Assembly: GCF_000524475.1 (NCBI RefSeq)
Contig: NZ_BAVQ01000029.1
Location: forward strand, 1-49,774
Source: Tomitella biformata AHU 1821
GTDB taxonomy: Bacteria; Actinomycetota; Actinomycetes; Mycobacteriales; Mycobacteriaceae
Length of the DNA: 49,774 nt
Reading direction: 5' to 3'
This document shows positions 16,516 through 27,671 of this stretch, in pieces; positions within the stretch are counted from its first letter, which is position 1, and each line of letters opens with the position of its first letter. Below the pieces are notes generated by a model. It saw only the letters and a program-made list of their open reading frames with translations, was not told the origin of the DNA and did not search any database. The position numbers were made by a program, and so were the translations under genes.

Positions 16516-17445
16516 TCAATCCCGTGTCGGGGTGAACTCCGCCGTGAAATCCATGGTGCCGTCGGGGCGGACCTCATAGATCTGCACCCCCTCTGCCACG
16601 TTCGCCTCGTCCGTGCCCAGAGAGACCGCGACCTTGGCAAAGGCGTTGCGCGCGTTGTCGAGGACCAGCTCCACCGCCTCGGCTGGCGTGAAATGCTCGC
16701 GCACCGCATCGAGCACGTCCGCCGACAGGTGCGCAGGCTGCCAGATCAGCGCATCGGTCAGTGCCAGCGCCGCCTTCTGCCGTGCGGACAACACGCTGTC
16801 CTCGTAGTGGTCCACCGCGTCGAACGTCGACTCGTCCGCTCCGGCGTTGAGCGCCGTGACCTGGCGCAGGGACTTGCACAGCCGGCAGTTGTGCTGGCGT
16901 GCGCCGCGCAATCGAACCACCTCTGTCGTGACCGGGTCGACGGCGGACAGCCGGGCGATCGCGACCATCTGCGCCTCGATCGTCGGCCATAGGCTGGCCA
17001 CCACTGTCGGCTCCGACTCAGGCCACACGACTGCGTCTCCCGCGGTGGGGGCGAACAGCGCCTCCAGCGCCCGGCGCACGCGCGGTGCCCAGTCCGCGAC
17101 GTAGACAGACAGGACGAATTCGCGCGCCCCCTCCCCCAGCGCGGCCGACAGCGCAGCACGCTCCGCGGGGGTGATCGCGGAGACGTCCTGGCTGAACTGC
17201 TCCGCGAACGCCGCCGCGACCTCCGCGATCGCGGGGTCGACAGCGGCGGCCGACGTCGGCGTCGGCAACGGCGTCAGGCCCAGCGTCTCTGCGCAGACCG
17301 CGCGGGCCAGTCCCGCCAGGTCGCCGCCGCTCGCCGACACCGAGCCGGCGAGCAGGGCGAGCGTCCCTGCGGGGCCCGGGGCCAACCTGCCCAACGCTGC
17401 GGACGCGGGCTCGGCCCACTGTGCACTGATCGAGGTCCCACTCAT
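16516..17445 (-). CDS. AhpD/carboxymuconolactone-decarboxylase-like protein
   Basis: A 309-residue protein in the AhpD-like superfamily. The redox motif is CRLC in RGARQHNCRLCKSLRQV, followed by a helix ending ADESTFDAVDHYEDSVLSARQKAALALTD, which is the usual CMD/AhpD arrangement. AhpD proteins reduce peroxiredoxins or act as peroxidases themselves. The N-terminal half (about residues 1-130) is Ala-rich and less typical; it may be a degenerate second CMD-like module. I chose the ATG before SGTSISAQ; an upstream GTG adds 12 residues. It precedes the DoxX gene on the same strand by 64 bases. Confidence 0.75.
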   Translation of the reverse strand: MSGTSISAQWAEPASAALGRLAPGPAGTLALLAGSVSASGGDLAGLARAVCAETLGLTPLPTPTSAAAVDPAIAEVAAAFAEQFSQDVSAITPAERAALSAALGEGAREFVLSVYVADWAPRVRRALEALFAPTAGDAVVWPESEPTVVASLWPTIEAQMVAIARLSAVDPVTTEVVRLRGARQHNCRLCKSLRQVTALNAGADESTFDAVDHYEDSVLSARQKAALALTDALIWQPAHLSADVLDAVREHFTPAEAVELVLDNARNAFAKVAVSLGTDEANVAEGVQIYEVRPDGTMDFTAEFTPTRD

Positions 17446-17575
17446 CTTGATCCCTGCCTTCCTCGCTGTCGCCGTGACCACTCTGTCGTCAACGTAGGCT
17501 GAGATCTACGGCACAGTGCGGCCCGTCCCGCCCAATGGCCCCCCCAGAATGGCCCCCCAGGTCCACGTGGCGGGT

Positions 17576-18559
17576 TCAGCTGCGGTGCGCCGCGACGGCG
17601 AGCCTGGTGTCCTCCGCGCTGAGGTCCGCGTTGATCGCGGTGGCCGCGGTCAACCCGGCGCCGGCCGCGATGATCAACTGGCTCTTGAGGTCGGTGACGT
17701 TGCCGGCCACCCAGACTCCGGGCACGGCGGTCGTGCCCATCGCGTCTGCGGGCACTGCCGAGCCGATCACGTGCCCGCCCATCTCCAGCTCGACGGGCTC
17801 GAGGCCCAGGCTCGTGAGCACGTCGGCCCGCGCCACCATGGTCGACGCCACAACCACGGCCTGCACCGGGACCACGGTGCCGTCTTCTAGGCGCACGCCG
17901 TCGAACCGCTCGGCGCCACCGTCGTCAACCGTGAGCGCCAGCCCGGCGACCGCGCCGCGCTCCACCGTGATGCCGCGCGCCGCCAGCGACTCCGCGTCCT
18001 CCGCGCCGAGCTCAGCCCGCAGGAACAGGGTCACGTCCTCGCACCACTGCCGCCACATCAGCGCCTGGTGCACCGCGAGCGGGCCGGTCCCCAGCACGCC
18101 GATCCGCTGCTCACGCACCTCCCAGCCGTGGCAGTACGGGCAGTGCAGCACCTCGCGACCCCATCGGCTCTCGAGTCCCGGAATATCCGGCAGCTCGTCC
18201 ACCAGCCCCGTGGTCACCAGCAGCCGACGCGCGAGCACCGCGCTGCCGTCGTCGAGCAGAATTCGAAAGCCGTGGGGCTCCCGTTCCGCCGAGACTGCGG
18301 TCCCCGCGAGCACCTCCGCGCCGTATCCGATGGCATCCGCCCGGCCGTCGGCCAGCAGGTCCGCGGGTGCCGAGCCCTCGCGGCCCAGATAGTTGTGGAT
18401 GTGGCCGGCCGGGGCGTTGCGCGGCGCGCCGGAGTCGATCACCAGCACCGCACGACGGGCTCGGGCCAGCGTCACCGCCGCCGCGAGCCCCGCCGCGCCC
18501 CCGCCCACGATCACCACGTCGTACCGCTTGTCCAGATTTCCCGCACTCGTCTTCGTCAT
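17576..18559 (-). CDS. Thioredoxin-reductase-like FAD/NAD(P) oxidoreductase
   Basis: A 327-residue two-domain flavoprotein. GGGAAGLAAAVTLARA near residue 17 binds FAD, VLGTGPLAVHQALMW is the NAD(P) site, and VWVAGNVTDLKSQLIIAAGAG is the C-terminal FAD contact. A dithiol CPYCHG lies where thioredoxin reductases carry CxxC, so it may reduce a small thiol partner or be a bacillithiol/mycothiol-type reductase. The substrate is not proven. It is divergent from an XRE-cupin regulator gene across a 67-base promoter with a perfect inverted repeat, a common pairing. Confidence 0.87.
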   Translation of the reverse strand: MTKTSAGNLDKRYDVVIVGGGAAGLAAAVTLARARRAVLVIDSGAPRNAPAGHIHNYLGREGSAPADLLADGRADAIGYGAEVLAGTAVSAEREPHGFRILLDDGSAVLARRLLVTTGLVDELPDIPGLESRWGREVLHCPYCHGWEVREQRIGVLGTGPLAVHQALMWRQWCEDVTLFLRAELGAEDAESLAARGITVERGAVAGLALTVDDGGAERFDGVRLEDGTVVPVQAVVVASTMVARADVLTSLGLEPVELEMGGHVIGSAVPADAMGTTAVPGVWVAGNVTDLKSQLIIAAGAGLTAATAINADLSAEDTRLAVAAHRS

Positions 18560-18580
18560 GGCTACAACGTTCCGCGCCCA

Positions 18581-18607
18581 CAGCAATACTGGCAACCTTT
18601 ATTGCTG
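18581..18607. promoter_or_regulatory. Operator candidate between flavoprotein and XRE-cupin genes
   Basis: CAGCAATA and TATTGCTG form a perfect 8-bp inverted repeat with an 11-base spacer, centred in the 67-base divergent gap. TGGCAA occurs within the spacer and again after the second arm. It is well placed for autoregulation by the XRE-cupin protein and control of the flavoprotein gene. Confidence 0.6.
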
Positions 18608-18626
18608 AAGTGGCAAGATAGGTCGT

Positions 18627-19226
18627 ATGCGCACCCCCGACGAGTCCCCGGACCTGCGCGGCGTGATGGACGCCGTCGGGCCGCGCCTGCGCACGCTGCG
18701 CACCGGCCGCGGAGTGACCCTCGCCCAGTTGTCCGAGGCGACGGGGATCTCGCCCAGCACGCTCTCCCGGCTCGAGTCCGGCCAGCGCCGGCCCACCCTG
18801 GAGTTGTTACTGCTGCTGGCCCGGGCGCACCAGCTGCCGCTGGACGAGCTCGTCAACGCGCCGACCACCGGTGATCCCCGCATCCACCCGCGCCCGATCA
18901 GCCGGCACGGCCAGACGATCCTGCCGCTGACCCGCCGCCCCGGCGGCATCCAGGCCTTCAAGCACCTCATCCCGCCCGGGGCGCCCACGGGCTCGCCGAC
19001 GCTGCAGACGCACGAGGGCTACGAGTGGCTCTATGTCCTCTCCGGGCGGCTCCGGCTGATCCTCGGCGATCAGGACGTGACGCTGACGCCAGGTGAGGTC
19101 GCCGAGTTCGACACCCACATCCCACACTGGTTCGGTAATGCAGGCGCCGAGCCCGTGGAGATCCTCAGCCTCTTCGGCCCCCAGGGCGAGCGGGCACACG
19201 TGAGAACCCGGCCGAACACCCGCTGA
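18627..19226 (+). CDS. XRE-family regulator with C-terminal cupin domain
   Basis: A 199-residue regulator. Residues 10-70 form a Cro/C1 helix-turn-helix (LRTLRTGRGVTLAQLSEATG, then ISPSTLSRLESGQRRPTLELL). Residues about 110-190 form a cupin sensor domain (HEGYEWLYVLSGRLRLILGD, then TPGEVAEFDTHIPHWFGN). The cupin probably binds a small ligand or metal. It is divergent from the thioredoxin-reductase-like gene, and the inverted repeat between them is the likely operator. No strong ribosome site precedes the ATG, so the message may be leaderless. The 178-base gap after it holds no supported gene. Confidence 0.9.
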   Translation: MRTPDESPDLRGVMDAVGPRLRTLRTGRGVTLAQLSEATGISPSTLSRLESGQRRPTLELLLLLARAHQLPLDELVNAPTTGDPRIHPRPISRHGQTILPLTRRPGGIQAFKHLIPPGAPTGSPTLQTHEGYEWLYVLSGRLRLILGDQDVTLTPGEVAEFDTHIPHWFGNAGAEPVEILSLFGPQGERAHVRTRPNTR

Positions 19227-19404
19227 ATTGGGGGCCCGAATTCGTGAATCAAGTTGAAGGGCCAGCCGAAGTCCCATAGCGTCGGCGGAAAGCACATCGC
19301 TTTGAAACGCCGATAGCCCGCGTGTTGTCCGCTCCGAAAGATCGCCGTCGCCATGCCGCGGTTACCCGGAACGGCCTGGCACGTGGCGCAGAGGAGCATG
19401 ACCG

Positions 19405-21273
19405 TTGAATAGCATCCGCGAAGCCTGGCGCGGGATCCGCAAGCCGGTGTTCATCCCCGCCTCGATCCTGATCTTGGCCCTGATTATCTTCGCCGTCGTG
19501 TATGCGGAGTCCGGTGCCGACGCGTTCACCGCGCTGCGTGACGGCATCGCCGACGGCGTCGGCTGGTGGTACATCCTGTCCGCCACCGGATTCGTGTTCT
19601 TCGCGGCATACTGCGCATTCAGCCGCGTCGGCAACATCCGCCTCGGCCGAGACGACGAGCAGCCGGAGTTCGGGATCGTGTCGTGGTTCGCGATGCTCTT
19701 CAGCGCGGGCATGGGCATCGGCTTGGTCTTCTACGGCGTAGGCGAGCCGCTCTCGCACTTCATCACCCCGCCGGAGGCCTCCGGCGAGGAGTCCGGCTCG
19801 ATCGACGCGGCAAAGTCCGCGATGGATCTCACCATGTTCCACTGGGGCCTGCACGCCTGGGCGATCTATGTGGTGGTGGGCCTGGGATTGGCCTATATGA
19901 CGTTCCGCCGCGGCCGCCCCCTATCCGTGCGCTGGCTGCTCGAGCCGATGCTGGGGCGCAAGCGCATCGAGGGGCCCATCGGGCACGCCATCGATGTGAT
20001 CGCGATCGTCGGCACCCTCTTCGGCGTCGCGACCTCGCTGGGCTTCGGCGTTCAGCAGATCTCTGCTGGTCTGTCCTACCTGGGCTGGGTGGAGACCAAT
20101 AACTGGCTGATCATCCTGCTGATCATCGGCGTCACCGGCCTCGCCACGTTCTCCGTGGTCTCCGGCGTCTCCAAGGGCCTCAAGTGGCTCTCGAACATCA
20201 ACATGGTGCTCGCCGCCTGCCTGGCCGCGTTCGTCTTGATGCTCGGGCCCACCCTGTTCTTGCTGCAGTCCTGGGTGCAGAACCTGGGCGGCTACATCCA
20301 GTCGCTCCCCGGCCAGATGCTGGCCACGTCCCCATTCCTCGACGACGGCTGGACCAGCGCCTGGACCATCTTCTACTGGGGCTGGTGGATGAGCTGGGCG
20401 CCGTTCGTCGGCATGTTCATCGCCCGCATCTCACGCGGGCGCACCATCCGCGAGTTCATCGCCGGCGTGATCCTCGCGCCCACCGTCGTCGCATCCATCT
20501 GGTTCACGATCTTCGGCGACTCCGGCATCCTGCGCCAGCTCGACGACGGCGACATGCTTGTCGACGGCGAGGTCAATATCGACACTGCCTTGTTCGAGTT
20601 GCTCGGCGGGCTGCCGCTGGGAGTAGTCACCAGCGTCCTCGCGATATTCGTCATCGTGTTCTTCTTCGTCACGTCCTCGGACTCCGGCTCGCTGGTGATC
20701 GACATCCTGTCCACCGGCGGCAAGCTGGAGACCCCCAAGATCACCCGCGTGTACTGGTCGGTCCTCGAGGGCATCGCGGCGGCGGTGTTGCTGCTGGTCG
20801 GCGGTACCGGCTCGCTGGTGGCGCTGCAGACGGCGTCCATCGCCACCGCGGTGCCGTTCTCGGTGGTCCTGGTCCTCGCCTGCTTCTCGATGCTCAAGGC
20901 GTTCCGCTACGACGTGGCGGCCACCCCCCGCTACATGCGAGTGTCCACTCCCGGCAGCGGCTCGCCCGGCACGGTGATCTCCACCGGCGGAGCGCTGCCC
21001 GAGCCCTCGGGGGCCGGCCTGTCCACCACCGTCAAGGGCTTCTCTGCGACCCTGTCCGGGCTCTCACCGTCGAGCAGGGCGCTGCCCGACCCGGCCGAGC
21101 CCAACCAGATGGTGGTCGCCGTGCACGAGGTGCCGATCTCTGCCCTGGATGTGGACCCCGTCACCGGCGCGATGGAGTATGTCAGCGAGCAAGATCTCAG
21201 CGACCCGCTCGGCACCGAGGTCTTCGACATCGAGATCCCGCTGATCGACGACCCCGTCCCCAGCACCGACTAA
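19405..21273 (+). CDS. BCCT-family osmolyte transporter (betaine/choline/carnitine)
   Basis: A 622-residue, 12-helix secondary transporter that takes up betaine, choline or related compounds by Na+ or H+ symport. Family motifs are present: GMGIGLVFYGVGEPLSHF in helix 3 and FYWGWWMSWAPFVGMFIARI in helix 8. The C-terminal 120 residues are cytoplasmic with Pro/Ser/Thr-rich sequence and an acidic end (EVFDIEIPLIDDPVP), possibly an osmosensing tail. The start is TTG with GAGGAG 8 bases before it. An ATG at 19398 in another frame stops after four codons and overlaps this start. A small membrane-protein gene follows 12 bases on. Confidence 0.92.
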   Translation: MNSIREAWRGIRKPVFIPASILILALIIFAVVYAESGADAFTALRDGIADGVGWWYILSATGFVFFAAYCAFSRVGNIRLGRDDEQPEFGIVSWFAMLFSAGMGIGLVFYGVGEPLSHFITPPEASGEESGSIDAAKSAMDLTMFHWGLHAWAIYVVVGLGLAYMTFRRGRPLSVRWLLEPMLGRKRIEGPIGHAIDVIAIVGTLFGVATSLGFGVQQISAGLSYLGWVETNNWLIILLIIGVTGLATFSVVSGVSKGLKWLSNINMVLAACLAAFVLMLGPTLFLLQSWVQNLGGYIQSLPGQMLATSPFLDDGWTSAWTIFYWGWWMSWAPFVGMFIARISRGRTIREFIAGVILAPTVVASIWFTIFGDSGILRQLDDGDMLVDGEVNIDTALFELLGGLPLGVVTSVLAIFVIVFFFVTSSDSGSLVIDILSTGGKLETPKITRVYWSVLEGIAAAVLLLVGGTGSLVALQTASIATAVPFSVVLVLACFSMLKAFRYDVAATPRYMRVSTPGSGSPGTVISTGGALPEPSGAGLSTTVKGFSATLSGLSPSSRALPDPAEPNQMVVAVHEVPISALDVDPVTGAMEYVSEQDLSDPLGTEVFDIEIPLIDDPVPSTD

Positions 21274-21285
21274 GGAGCACCCGAC

Positions 21286-21603
21286 TTGACCATCCTCACC
21301 GCCCCCCTCCCCAAGATCGCCACCACAGCGATCGCCGCGGCCGGGCTCGTGGGCGGCTACGCCGTGGCGCGCGGCACCGGGATCCGCCCGCTGGGCGGCG
21401 TAGCCCTCGCCGCGGCGGGCGCGGTGTGCGCCAATAGCTGGATCCGCACCTCCGGTCCCGCCCGCGGCGGGGCGCTGCTCGCGATCTACCTCGGCGCGTT
21501 CGGCGCCTCGCACCCGCTCGCCAAGAAGATCGGGGCGTGGCCCTCCGTCGGCGCCGTCGCCGCTGGCACGGCGGTGGCCGCGCAGCTGATCAGCCAGGGC
21601 TGA
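21286..21603 (+). CDS. Small Ala/Gly-rich membrane protein downstream of BCCT
   Basis: A 105-residue protein with three or four predicted helices (IATTAIAAAGLVGGYAVA, PLGGVALAAAGAVCANSW, GALLAIYLGAFGASHPLA, PSVGAVAAGTAVAAQLI). The start is TTG with AAGGAG 8 bases upstream. It follows the transporter by 12 bases, so the two are probably cotranscribed, and it could be an accessory subunit. No named family is recognised. Confidence 0.7.
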   Translation: MTILTAPLPKIATTAIAAAGLVGGYAVARGTGIRPLGGVALAAAGAVCANSWIRTSGPARGGALLAIYLGAFGASHPLAKKIGAWPSVGAVAAGTAVAAQLISQG

Positions 21604-21640
21604 CGCCGGGGGTCTCCCACCCCTTGCTGTACACGTGTCT

Positions 21641-21652
21641 AGACGATAGTCT
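21641..21652. promoter_or_regulatory. AGAC-N4-GTCT operator candidate before LLM gene
   Basis: AGACGATAGTCT has perfect AGAC/GTCT arms around 4 bases and is preceded by GTGTCT, giving an overlapping GTCTAGAC palindrome. The same motif occurs twice in the divergent promoter at 29978 and 30047. It lies 61 bases before the LLM oxidoreductase start. Confidence 0.5.
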
Positions 21653-21712
21653 TGCCTCGGGTCGGCGCCGCCGAGCCGAGGCAAGCTCGTCATCACCTGC
21701 CGAGGAGTCCAT

Positions 21713-22591
21713 GTGCGGTTCGGAATCACCCTGTTCACCAGTGACCGCGGCATCGCTCCGGCCGCCGCCGCCAGTGCCGCGGAGGCGGCCGGATTCGACG
21801 CGTTCTACGTGCCCGAGCACACCCATATTCCGGTCCGGCGCGACGCCGCACACCCCCAGACCGGCGACGAGACACTGCCCGACGACCGCTACATGCGCAC
21901 GCTCGACCCGTGGGTCGCCCTGGCCACCGCAGCGTCCGTCACCACGACCATCACGCTCGGCACCGCGGTGGCGCTGCCCGTCGAGCACGATCCCATCACG
22001 CTGGCGAAGACCATCGCCTCCCTCGACCACCTCTCTGGCGGTCGCGTACGGCTGGGCGTCGGATTCGGCTGGAACATCGACGAGTTGACCGACCACGGGG
22101 TCCCGCCCGCGCGGCGGCGCACCATGCTGCGCGAATACCTCGAGGCCATGCGCGCGCTGTGGACGGATGAGGAAGCCGCCTACTCCGGCGAGTTCGTCGA
22201 GTTCGGCCCCAGCTGGGCCTGGCCCAAGCCGGTCCAGCCGCGGATCCCCACCGTCGTGGGCGCCGCCGGCAACGAGAAGAACTTCCGGTGGATCGCGCGC
22301 TCTGCCGACGGCTGGATGACGACGCCGATCGAGGACGCCATCGACGACGGCGTGGCCCAGCTCCAGCGGATCTGGCGCGATGCCGGACGCGACGGCGAAC
22401 CCGAGGTCCTGGTGCTCGACCGCAAGCCGGACCTGGACAGGCTGGCGCGCTGGCGCGACCTCGGGGTCACCGAGGTTGTCTTCGGCCTGCCCGACGCGGA
22501 GGAGGGGAAGGCGCGTGGCTACCTCGAGCGCCTGGCGGCCACCCTCGAGCCGCTCCGCTCAGCCTCCAACCCAGCCTCGTCTCGGGCCTGA
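21713..22591 (+). CDS. LLM-class (F420-dependent type) oxidoreductase
   Basis: A 292-residue luciferase-like monooxygenase-fold TIM barrel. Family segments include GFDAFYVPEHTHIP, TITLGTAVALPVEHDPI, LDHLSGGRVRLGVGFGWN, and a late WARS-like block IARSADGWMTTP. Members use F420H2 or FMN to reduce or oxidise diverse small molecules; the F420 group is typical for this order. The GTG start has GAGGAG 5 bases upstream. The gene runs into the GT4 gene after only 19 bases, so it may be the first gene of that cassette. An AGAC-N4-GTCT operator candidate lies upstream. Confidence 0.87.
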   Translation: MRFGITLFTSDRGIAPAAAASAAEAAGFDAFYVPEHTHIPVRRDAAHPQTGDETLPDDRYMRTLDPWVALATAASVTTTITLGTAVALPVEHDPITLAKTIASLDHLSGGRVRLGVGFGWNIDELTDHGVPPARRRTMLREYLEAMRALWTDEEAAYSGEFVEFGPSWAWPKPVQPRIPTVVGAAGNEKNFRWIARSADGWMTTPIEDAIDDGVAQLQRIWRDAGRDGEPEVLVLDRKPDLDRLARWRDLGVTEVVFGLPDAEEGKARGYLERLAATLEPLRSASNPASSRA

Positions 22592-22610
22592 CAGAAAAGC
22601 TGGGTGAATC

Positions 22611-23843
22611 GTGCGCATCGCATTGCTGTCCTATCGGAGCAAGCCCCATTGCGGCGGCCAGGGCGTTTACGTCCGGCATCTCTCACGCGAGCTCGCGGAG
22701 CTCGGCCATGAGGTGGAGGTCTTCTCCGGCCAGCCGTATCCAGACGTCGACCCGCGGGTGCGGCTGACCAAGGTGCCCAGCCTGGACCTGTACCGGGAGC
22801 CGGACCCGTTCCGCACGCCGCGACCCGGCGAGATCCGCGACGCCGTCGACGTGCTCGAGGTCGCGACGATGTGGACCGCCGGGTTCCCCGAGCCGCTGAC
22901 GTTCAGCCTCCGCGTCGCGCGGATCCTCGCCCGCCGGCGCGCGGATTTCGATGTGGTCCATGACAACCAGTGCCTCGGCTACGGGTTGCTGGCCCTCCAG
23001 CGGTCCGGGCTGCCACTCGTCGCCACGATCCACCACCCCATCACCCGGGACCGGGACGTGGACCTGCAGGCGGCGCGCGGATGGCGACGACTGACCGTCC
23101 GGCGCTGGTACGGGTTCCTCGCCATGCAAGCACGCGTCGCCCGTCGGATCCCGACGCTGTTGACGGTGTCGAAGTCCTCCGAGGCGGACATCCGCGCCGC
23201 GTTCGCCGTCCCCGCGGGCCGGCTGCGGACCATCCCGCTCGGCGTGGACACGGAGGTCTTCGCGCCGCCCGCGAGCTCCCGCGTCGCGGGGCGGCTGATC
23301 TGCGTGGCCAGCGCGGACATGCCTCTCAAGGGAGTCGGCACGCTGCTGGAGGCGGTGGCCAAGCTGCGCACCGAACACGACGTGCAGCTGACGTTGGTCA
23401 CGCGGCTCGCCCCAGGCGGGGCGACGGAGCGGCTGATCGACGCACTCGGCATCCGCGCCATCGTCCACACAGTGTCCGGCATCGACGACAGTGAGCTCGC
23501 CGCGCTCCTCGGATCCGCCGAGATCGCCTGTGTGCCCTCGCTATACGAGGGCTTCTCGCTGCCCGCCGTCGAGGCGATGTCTTGCGCCACCCCCCTCGTC
23601 GCGAGCGCGGCCGGCGCCATCCCCGAGGTCGTCGGAGCGGACGGCGCATGCGCCACACTGGTGCCGCCCGGCGACACCGAGCTGCTCGTCGCGGCCCTCG
23701 CCGAGTTGCTCGCCGACCCCGAGCGGCGGGACCGGATGGGCGCCCAGGGCCGGGCCCGGGTGCTGCGGGACTACAGCTGGGCCTCCGTCGCCGCCAAGAC
23801 AGCCGAGGCGTACGCAGACACAATCGCGAGCAAGCACAGCTAG
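22611..23843 (+). CDS. Glycosyltransferase family 4 (GT-B fold)
   Basis: A 410-residue retaining glycosyltransferase. The N-terminal Rossmann domain has PHCGGQGVYVRHLSRELAEL, the acceptor side. The C-terminal domain has VASADMPLKGVGTLLEA and the sugar-nucleotide EX7E motif in YEGFSLPAVEAMSCATPLV. It would transfer a sugar from an NDP-sugar to an unknown lipid or small-molecule acceptor in the cytoplasm. It starts at GTG 19 bases after the LLM gene, and the methyltransferase gene follows by 17 bases. The conserved company of a methyltransferase and a cyclase-fold protein suggests a specialised lipid or terpenoid glycoside. Confidence 0.9.
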   Translation: MRIALLSYRSKPHCGGQGVYVRHLSRELAELGHEVEVFSGQPYPDVDPRVRLTKVPSLDLYREPDPFRTPRPGEIRDAVDVLEVATMWTAGFPEPLTFSLRVARILARRRADFDVVHDNQCLGYGLLALQRSGLPLVATIHHPITRDRDVDLQAARGWRRLTVRRWYGFLAMQARVARRIPTLLTVSKSSEADIRAAFAVPAGRLRTIPLGVDTEVFAPPASSRVAGRLICVASADMPLKGVGTLLEAVAKLRTEHDVQLTLVTRLAPGGATERLIDALGIRAIVHTVSGIDDSELAALLGSAEIACVPSLYEGFSLPAVEAMSCATPLVASAAGAIPEVVGADGACATLVPPGDTELLVAALAELLADPERRDRMGAQGRARVLRDYSWASVAAKTAEAYADTIASKHS

Positions 23844-23860
23844 GAAATGGGAGGCCGACA

Positions 23861-24578
23861 GTGCTGACAATCGACTTCGATCGGCTGGGGGTACGCCCCG
23901 GCGACAAGGCCATCGACATCGGCTCCGGCAACGGCCGGCACGCCTTCGAGCTCTACCGGCGCGGTCTTGACGTCACCGCGCTGGATCAAAACGCCGAGGA
24001 CATGACGGCGGCGGCCGAGATGTTCGCGGCCATGCGCTTGGAGGGCCAGGCACCCGCCGCCGCGACCGCCCGCGCCGAGGTGGGCGACGCGCTGGCGCTG
24101 CCGTTCCCCGACGCGTCCTTCGACGTGGTGATCATCTCCGAGGTGCTCGAGCACATCCACGACGACGAGCTCGCGATCTCGGAGGCCGCCCGGATCCTGA
24201 AGCCGGGCGGGGTGGCCGCGGTGACCGTCCCGCGCTGGCTGCCCGAGAAGCTCTGCTGGGCCCTGTCCGACGCCTATCACGAGGTCGAGGGCGGCCACAT
24301 CCGCATCTACCGCGCCGACGAGCTGGCGGCCAAGCTCACCCGCGCCGGGCTATCGGTCGACCACCGCGACCACGCGCACGCGCTGCATGTCCCCTATTGG
24401 TGGCTCAAGTGCGCGGTGGGCGTCGACAACGACCAACACCCCCTGGTCCGCGCATACCACCGACTCCTGGTGTGGGACATGATGAAAGCCCCCCTCGCCA
24501 CCCGCGCGCTCGACCGGGCCCTGAACCCCCTCATCGGCAAGAGCGTGGCCCTGTACCTGACCAAGGCCGAGGTCACCG

Positions 24579-24592
<14 letters not shown>
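23861..24592 (+). CDS. Class I SAM-dependent methyltransferase
   Basis: A 243-residue methyltransferase of the UbiE/Methyltransf_11 type. Motif I is AIDIGSGNGRHAFELYRRG at residues 17-35, the acidic residue after strand 2 is in VTALDQN, and motif post-III appears as DVVIISEVLEHI, followed by ARILKPGGVAAVTVPR. The substrate is unknown. The GTG start has GGGAGG 6 bases upstream; the longer upstream frame overlaps the glycosyltransferase gene and is not coding. Its 3' end overlaps the next gene's TTG start by 14 bases, so the three genes of the cassette are tightly linked. Confidence 0.87.
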
Positions 24593-26729
<2,137 letters not shown>

Positions 26730-26733
<4 letters not shown>

Positions 26734-27671
26734 GTTCTCTCCCTTGAGCTACCGGTGATTTCATGCTCTTCTGCGGCGCCAGCCGCCTGGGCGGCCCGTC
26801 CCGCGCCCACCCCGAGCCCCGCGCCCAGCCCGCCCAGGGCCAGCCGGGCGAGCGGCAGATCGACGCCCAGACGATCGCCCAGGCCCAGCGCCAACGTCAG
26901 GTCCTTCTCGCCGAGCTCGCGCACGTGGCGCAGGATCGGATACCAGTTGTCGTCCTCGGCCAGCGCCGCGGTGCTCTCGCGCAGCATGATCGCGCCCGGC
27001 CCGCCCGTGATCGCGTCCGAGTGCCGGACCACCTTGCCGAGCTCGGTGATATCGAGCCCAGCGGCCTCGGCCAGCCGTTGCGCCTCCGTCGTCGCGGTGA
27101 ACGCGACGAAGTGCAATAGGTTGCGCGCCAGCTTCATCCGGGTGCCGGCGCCCACGGGTCCGGCGTGGACCACGAGGTCCGACCAGCAGCCGAAGGGCCC
27201 GGCGACGGCCTGGAATGCGGCCTCGTCGCCGCCGACCATCACCGCGAGCGAGCCCTTATGGGCCCCGCCGGCGCCGCCGCTGACGGGGGCGTCGACCAGG
27301 CCGACCCCCTGTCGCTCGCACAGCGCCGCCAGCTCCACCGCGGTGGCGTCGCTGATCGTCGAGTGCACGGCGATCACCGTGCCCGGGCCCGCGGTCTCGA
27401 GGATGCCGTCGGGGCCCGCCACGACCTCGCGGACCTGGTCGTCATCGAGCACGGTCACCGAGATGACCTGGGCCTGGCGCGCGAGCTCCGCCGGCGTCGC
27501 CGCCACCGCCGCGCCCTTGCGGGTGAACGGCTCCGTCGCCTCCGCGCGCGCGTCGCAGACGATCAGCCCGCCGGGCCAGTCCAGCAGCCGCTTCGCCATG
27601 GGCGCGCCCATGTTGCCGAGGCCGATGTAGCCGACCCGGACCGCGCCGTCCGTCTTCTCAGCCCCGCTCAT
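26730..27671 (-). CDS. NAD(P)-dependent beta-hydroxyacid dehydrogenase family
   Basis: A 313-residue protein like 3-hydroxyisobutyrate dehydrogenase. GYIGLGNMGAPMAKRLL is the NAD(P) motif at the N terminus, VDAPVSGGAGGAHKGSLAVMVGG is the substrate-loop signature, and GAGTRMKLARNLLHF holds the catalytic Lys. It oxidises a beta-hydroxy acid to the semialdehyde or ketoacid. The C-terminal tail is Ala/Gly-rich (LGGLGAGLGVGAGRAAQA). I set the start at the ATG before SGAEKTDG because it overlaps the upstream SDR stop by 4 bases (ATGA). The gene corresponds in position to Rv0770 of M. tuberculosis, from memory. Confidence 0.88.

Noticed and set aside
17490-17512. CGTAG and CTACG inverted repeat upstream of the AhpD-like gene.
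   Set aside because: Arms of 5 bases at 8-base spacing are common by chance and no second copy was found.
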